Assembly (NCBI RefSeq): GCF_000003605.2
Contig: NW_003123418.1
Coordinates: 152,053 to 185,340 of the forward strand
Reading direction: 5' to 3'
From: Saccoglossus kowalevskii
Taxonomy: Eukaryota > Hemichordata > Enteropneusta > Harrimaniidae
DNA: 33,288 bases
In this document: in pieces, positions 32,705-33,288 of the stretch
Layout: each line of letters starts with the position of its first letter
How positions within the stretch are numbered: the first letter of the stretch is position 1
The notes under the pieces: model-generated
Seen by the model: only the letters and a program-made list of their open reading frames with translations
Database searches by the model: none
What the model was told of the DNA's origin: nothing
Made by a program: the position numbers and the translations under genes

Positions 32705-33288
32705 GTAAGTAACGATTACGAGTGTAACTGTTGTGACTGGTGTAATACTACCATCAGTGTAAGTAACGATTACGAGTGTAACTGTTGACTGGTGTAATAC
32801 TACCATCAGTGTAAGTAACGATTACGAGTGTAACTGTTGTAACTGGTGCCATACTACCATCAGTGTAGGTAACGATTATGAATGTAACTGTTATGACTGG
32901 TGTCATACTACCATCAGTGTAAGTAACGATTACGAATGTAACTGTTATGACTGGTGTCATACTACCATCAGTGTAAGTAACGATTACGAGTGTAACTGTT
33001 ATGACTGGTGTCATACTACCATCAGTGTAAGTAACGATTACGAGTGTAACTGTTGTGACTGGTTTAATACTACCATCAGTGTAAGTAACGATTACGAGTG
33101 TAACTGTTGACTGGTGTAATACTACCATCAGTGTAAGTAATGATTACGAGTGTAACTCTTGTGACTGGTGTAATACTGCCATCAGTGTGAGTAACGATTA
33201 CGAGTGTAACTGTTGTGACTGGTGCCATACTACCATCAGTGTAAGTAACGATTACGAGTGTAACTGTTGTGACTGGTGTAATACTACC
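32651..33288 (+). repeat. 54-bp tandem array made of the MS4A gene 3 exon-3 end plus its splice donor
   Basis: The unit reads GTAAGTAACGATTACGAGTG, TAACTGTTGTGACTGGTGTA, ATACTACCATCAGT. Donor-like GT(A/G)(A/G)GT sites occur at 32705, 32759, 32811, 32865, 32919, 32973, 33027, 33081, 33133, 33187 and 33241. Spacing is 54 bp except two 52-bp units (losing TG), which create TGA in the frame; the first stop is at 32786-32788. Translated in frame, a unit adds VSNDYECNCCDWCNTTIS. The array runs past the window edge. Confidence 0.95.

Noticed and set aside
32555-33128. - strand open frames with TVTLVIVTYTDGS repeats
   Set aside because: Reverse complement of the 54-bp array; no initiation context or domain.

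Overview
This is nuclear DNA from an animal. It is AT-rich, the genes are split into short exons with GT-AG introns of about 0.1 to 1.1 kb, and tandem repeats and fragments of mobile elements are common. The gene content (a selenocysteine-coded iodothyronine deiodinase, a mitochondrial-clan cytochrome P450 and a cluster of CD20/MS4A-like four-pass membrane proteins) suggests an invertebrate deuterostome, for example a hemichordate or cephalochordate. The species cannot be fixed from sequence alone. All recognised genes are on the + strand. Exon boundaries were placed by hand from reading phase and splice signals.

Layout: (1) 69-794, the last two coding exons of an ACSS3-type propionyl/acetyl-CoA synthetase, followed by a small TA-flanked inverted-repeat element (1552-1716). 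(2) 2322-4855, about 30 copies of an 83-bp satellite. (3) 5541-8596, a five-exon deiodinase with an in-frame TGA (Sec) at 6594-6596. (4) 11132-13436, MS4A-like gene 1, complete in six exons. (5) 16302-19670, a gene whose last exon encodes 28 copies of a 28-residue repeat; its reading frame is broken near 19163-19190. (6) 21850-23793, MS4A-like gene 2, complete in five exons. (7) 24328-24925, mobile-element debris and a large imperfect inverted repeat. (8) 25419-30004, a nine-exon mitochondrial-type P450 of 539 residues. (9) 31571 to the window end, MS4A-like gene 3, running off the edge inside a 54-bp tandem array.

The MS4A-like genes share one exon plan: a phase-0 exon ending in W-(S/G)-G, a 57-nt exon, then a third transmembrane exon. 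They look like tandem duplicates. The repeat-tail gene shares the phase of their cytoplasmic-tail exons and may be a remodelled member. The deiodinase, P450 and CoA synthetase are metabolic genes with no obvious link to that cluster beyond position.

The most striking pattern is that short tandem duplications repeatedly span splice junctions. They include a 57-bp copy of the ACSS3 donor, a 29-bp copy of an acceptor-like site before MS4A gene 2, a 60-bp triplication of its exon-2 acceptor, and at least eleven copies of a 54-bp unit carrying the exon-3 donor of MS4A gene 3. The last could insert an 18-residue Cys-rich segment into an extracellular loop. No tRNA, rRNA or CRISPR array was recognised.
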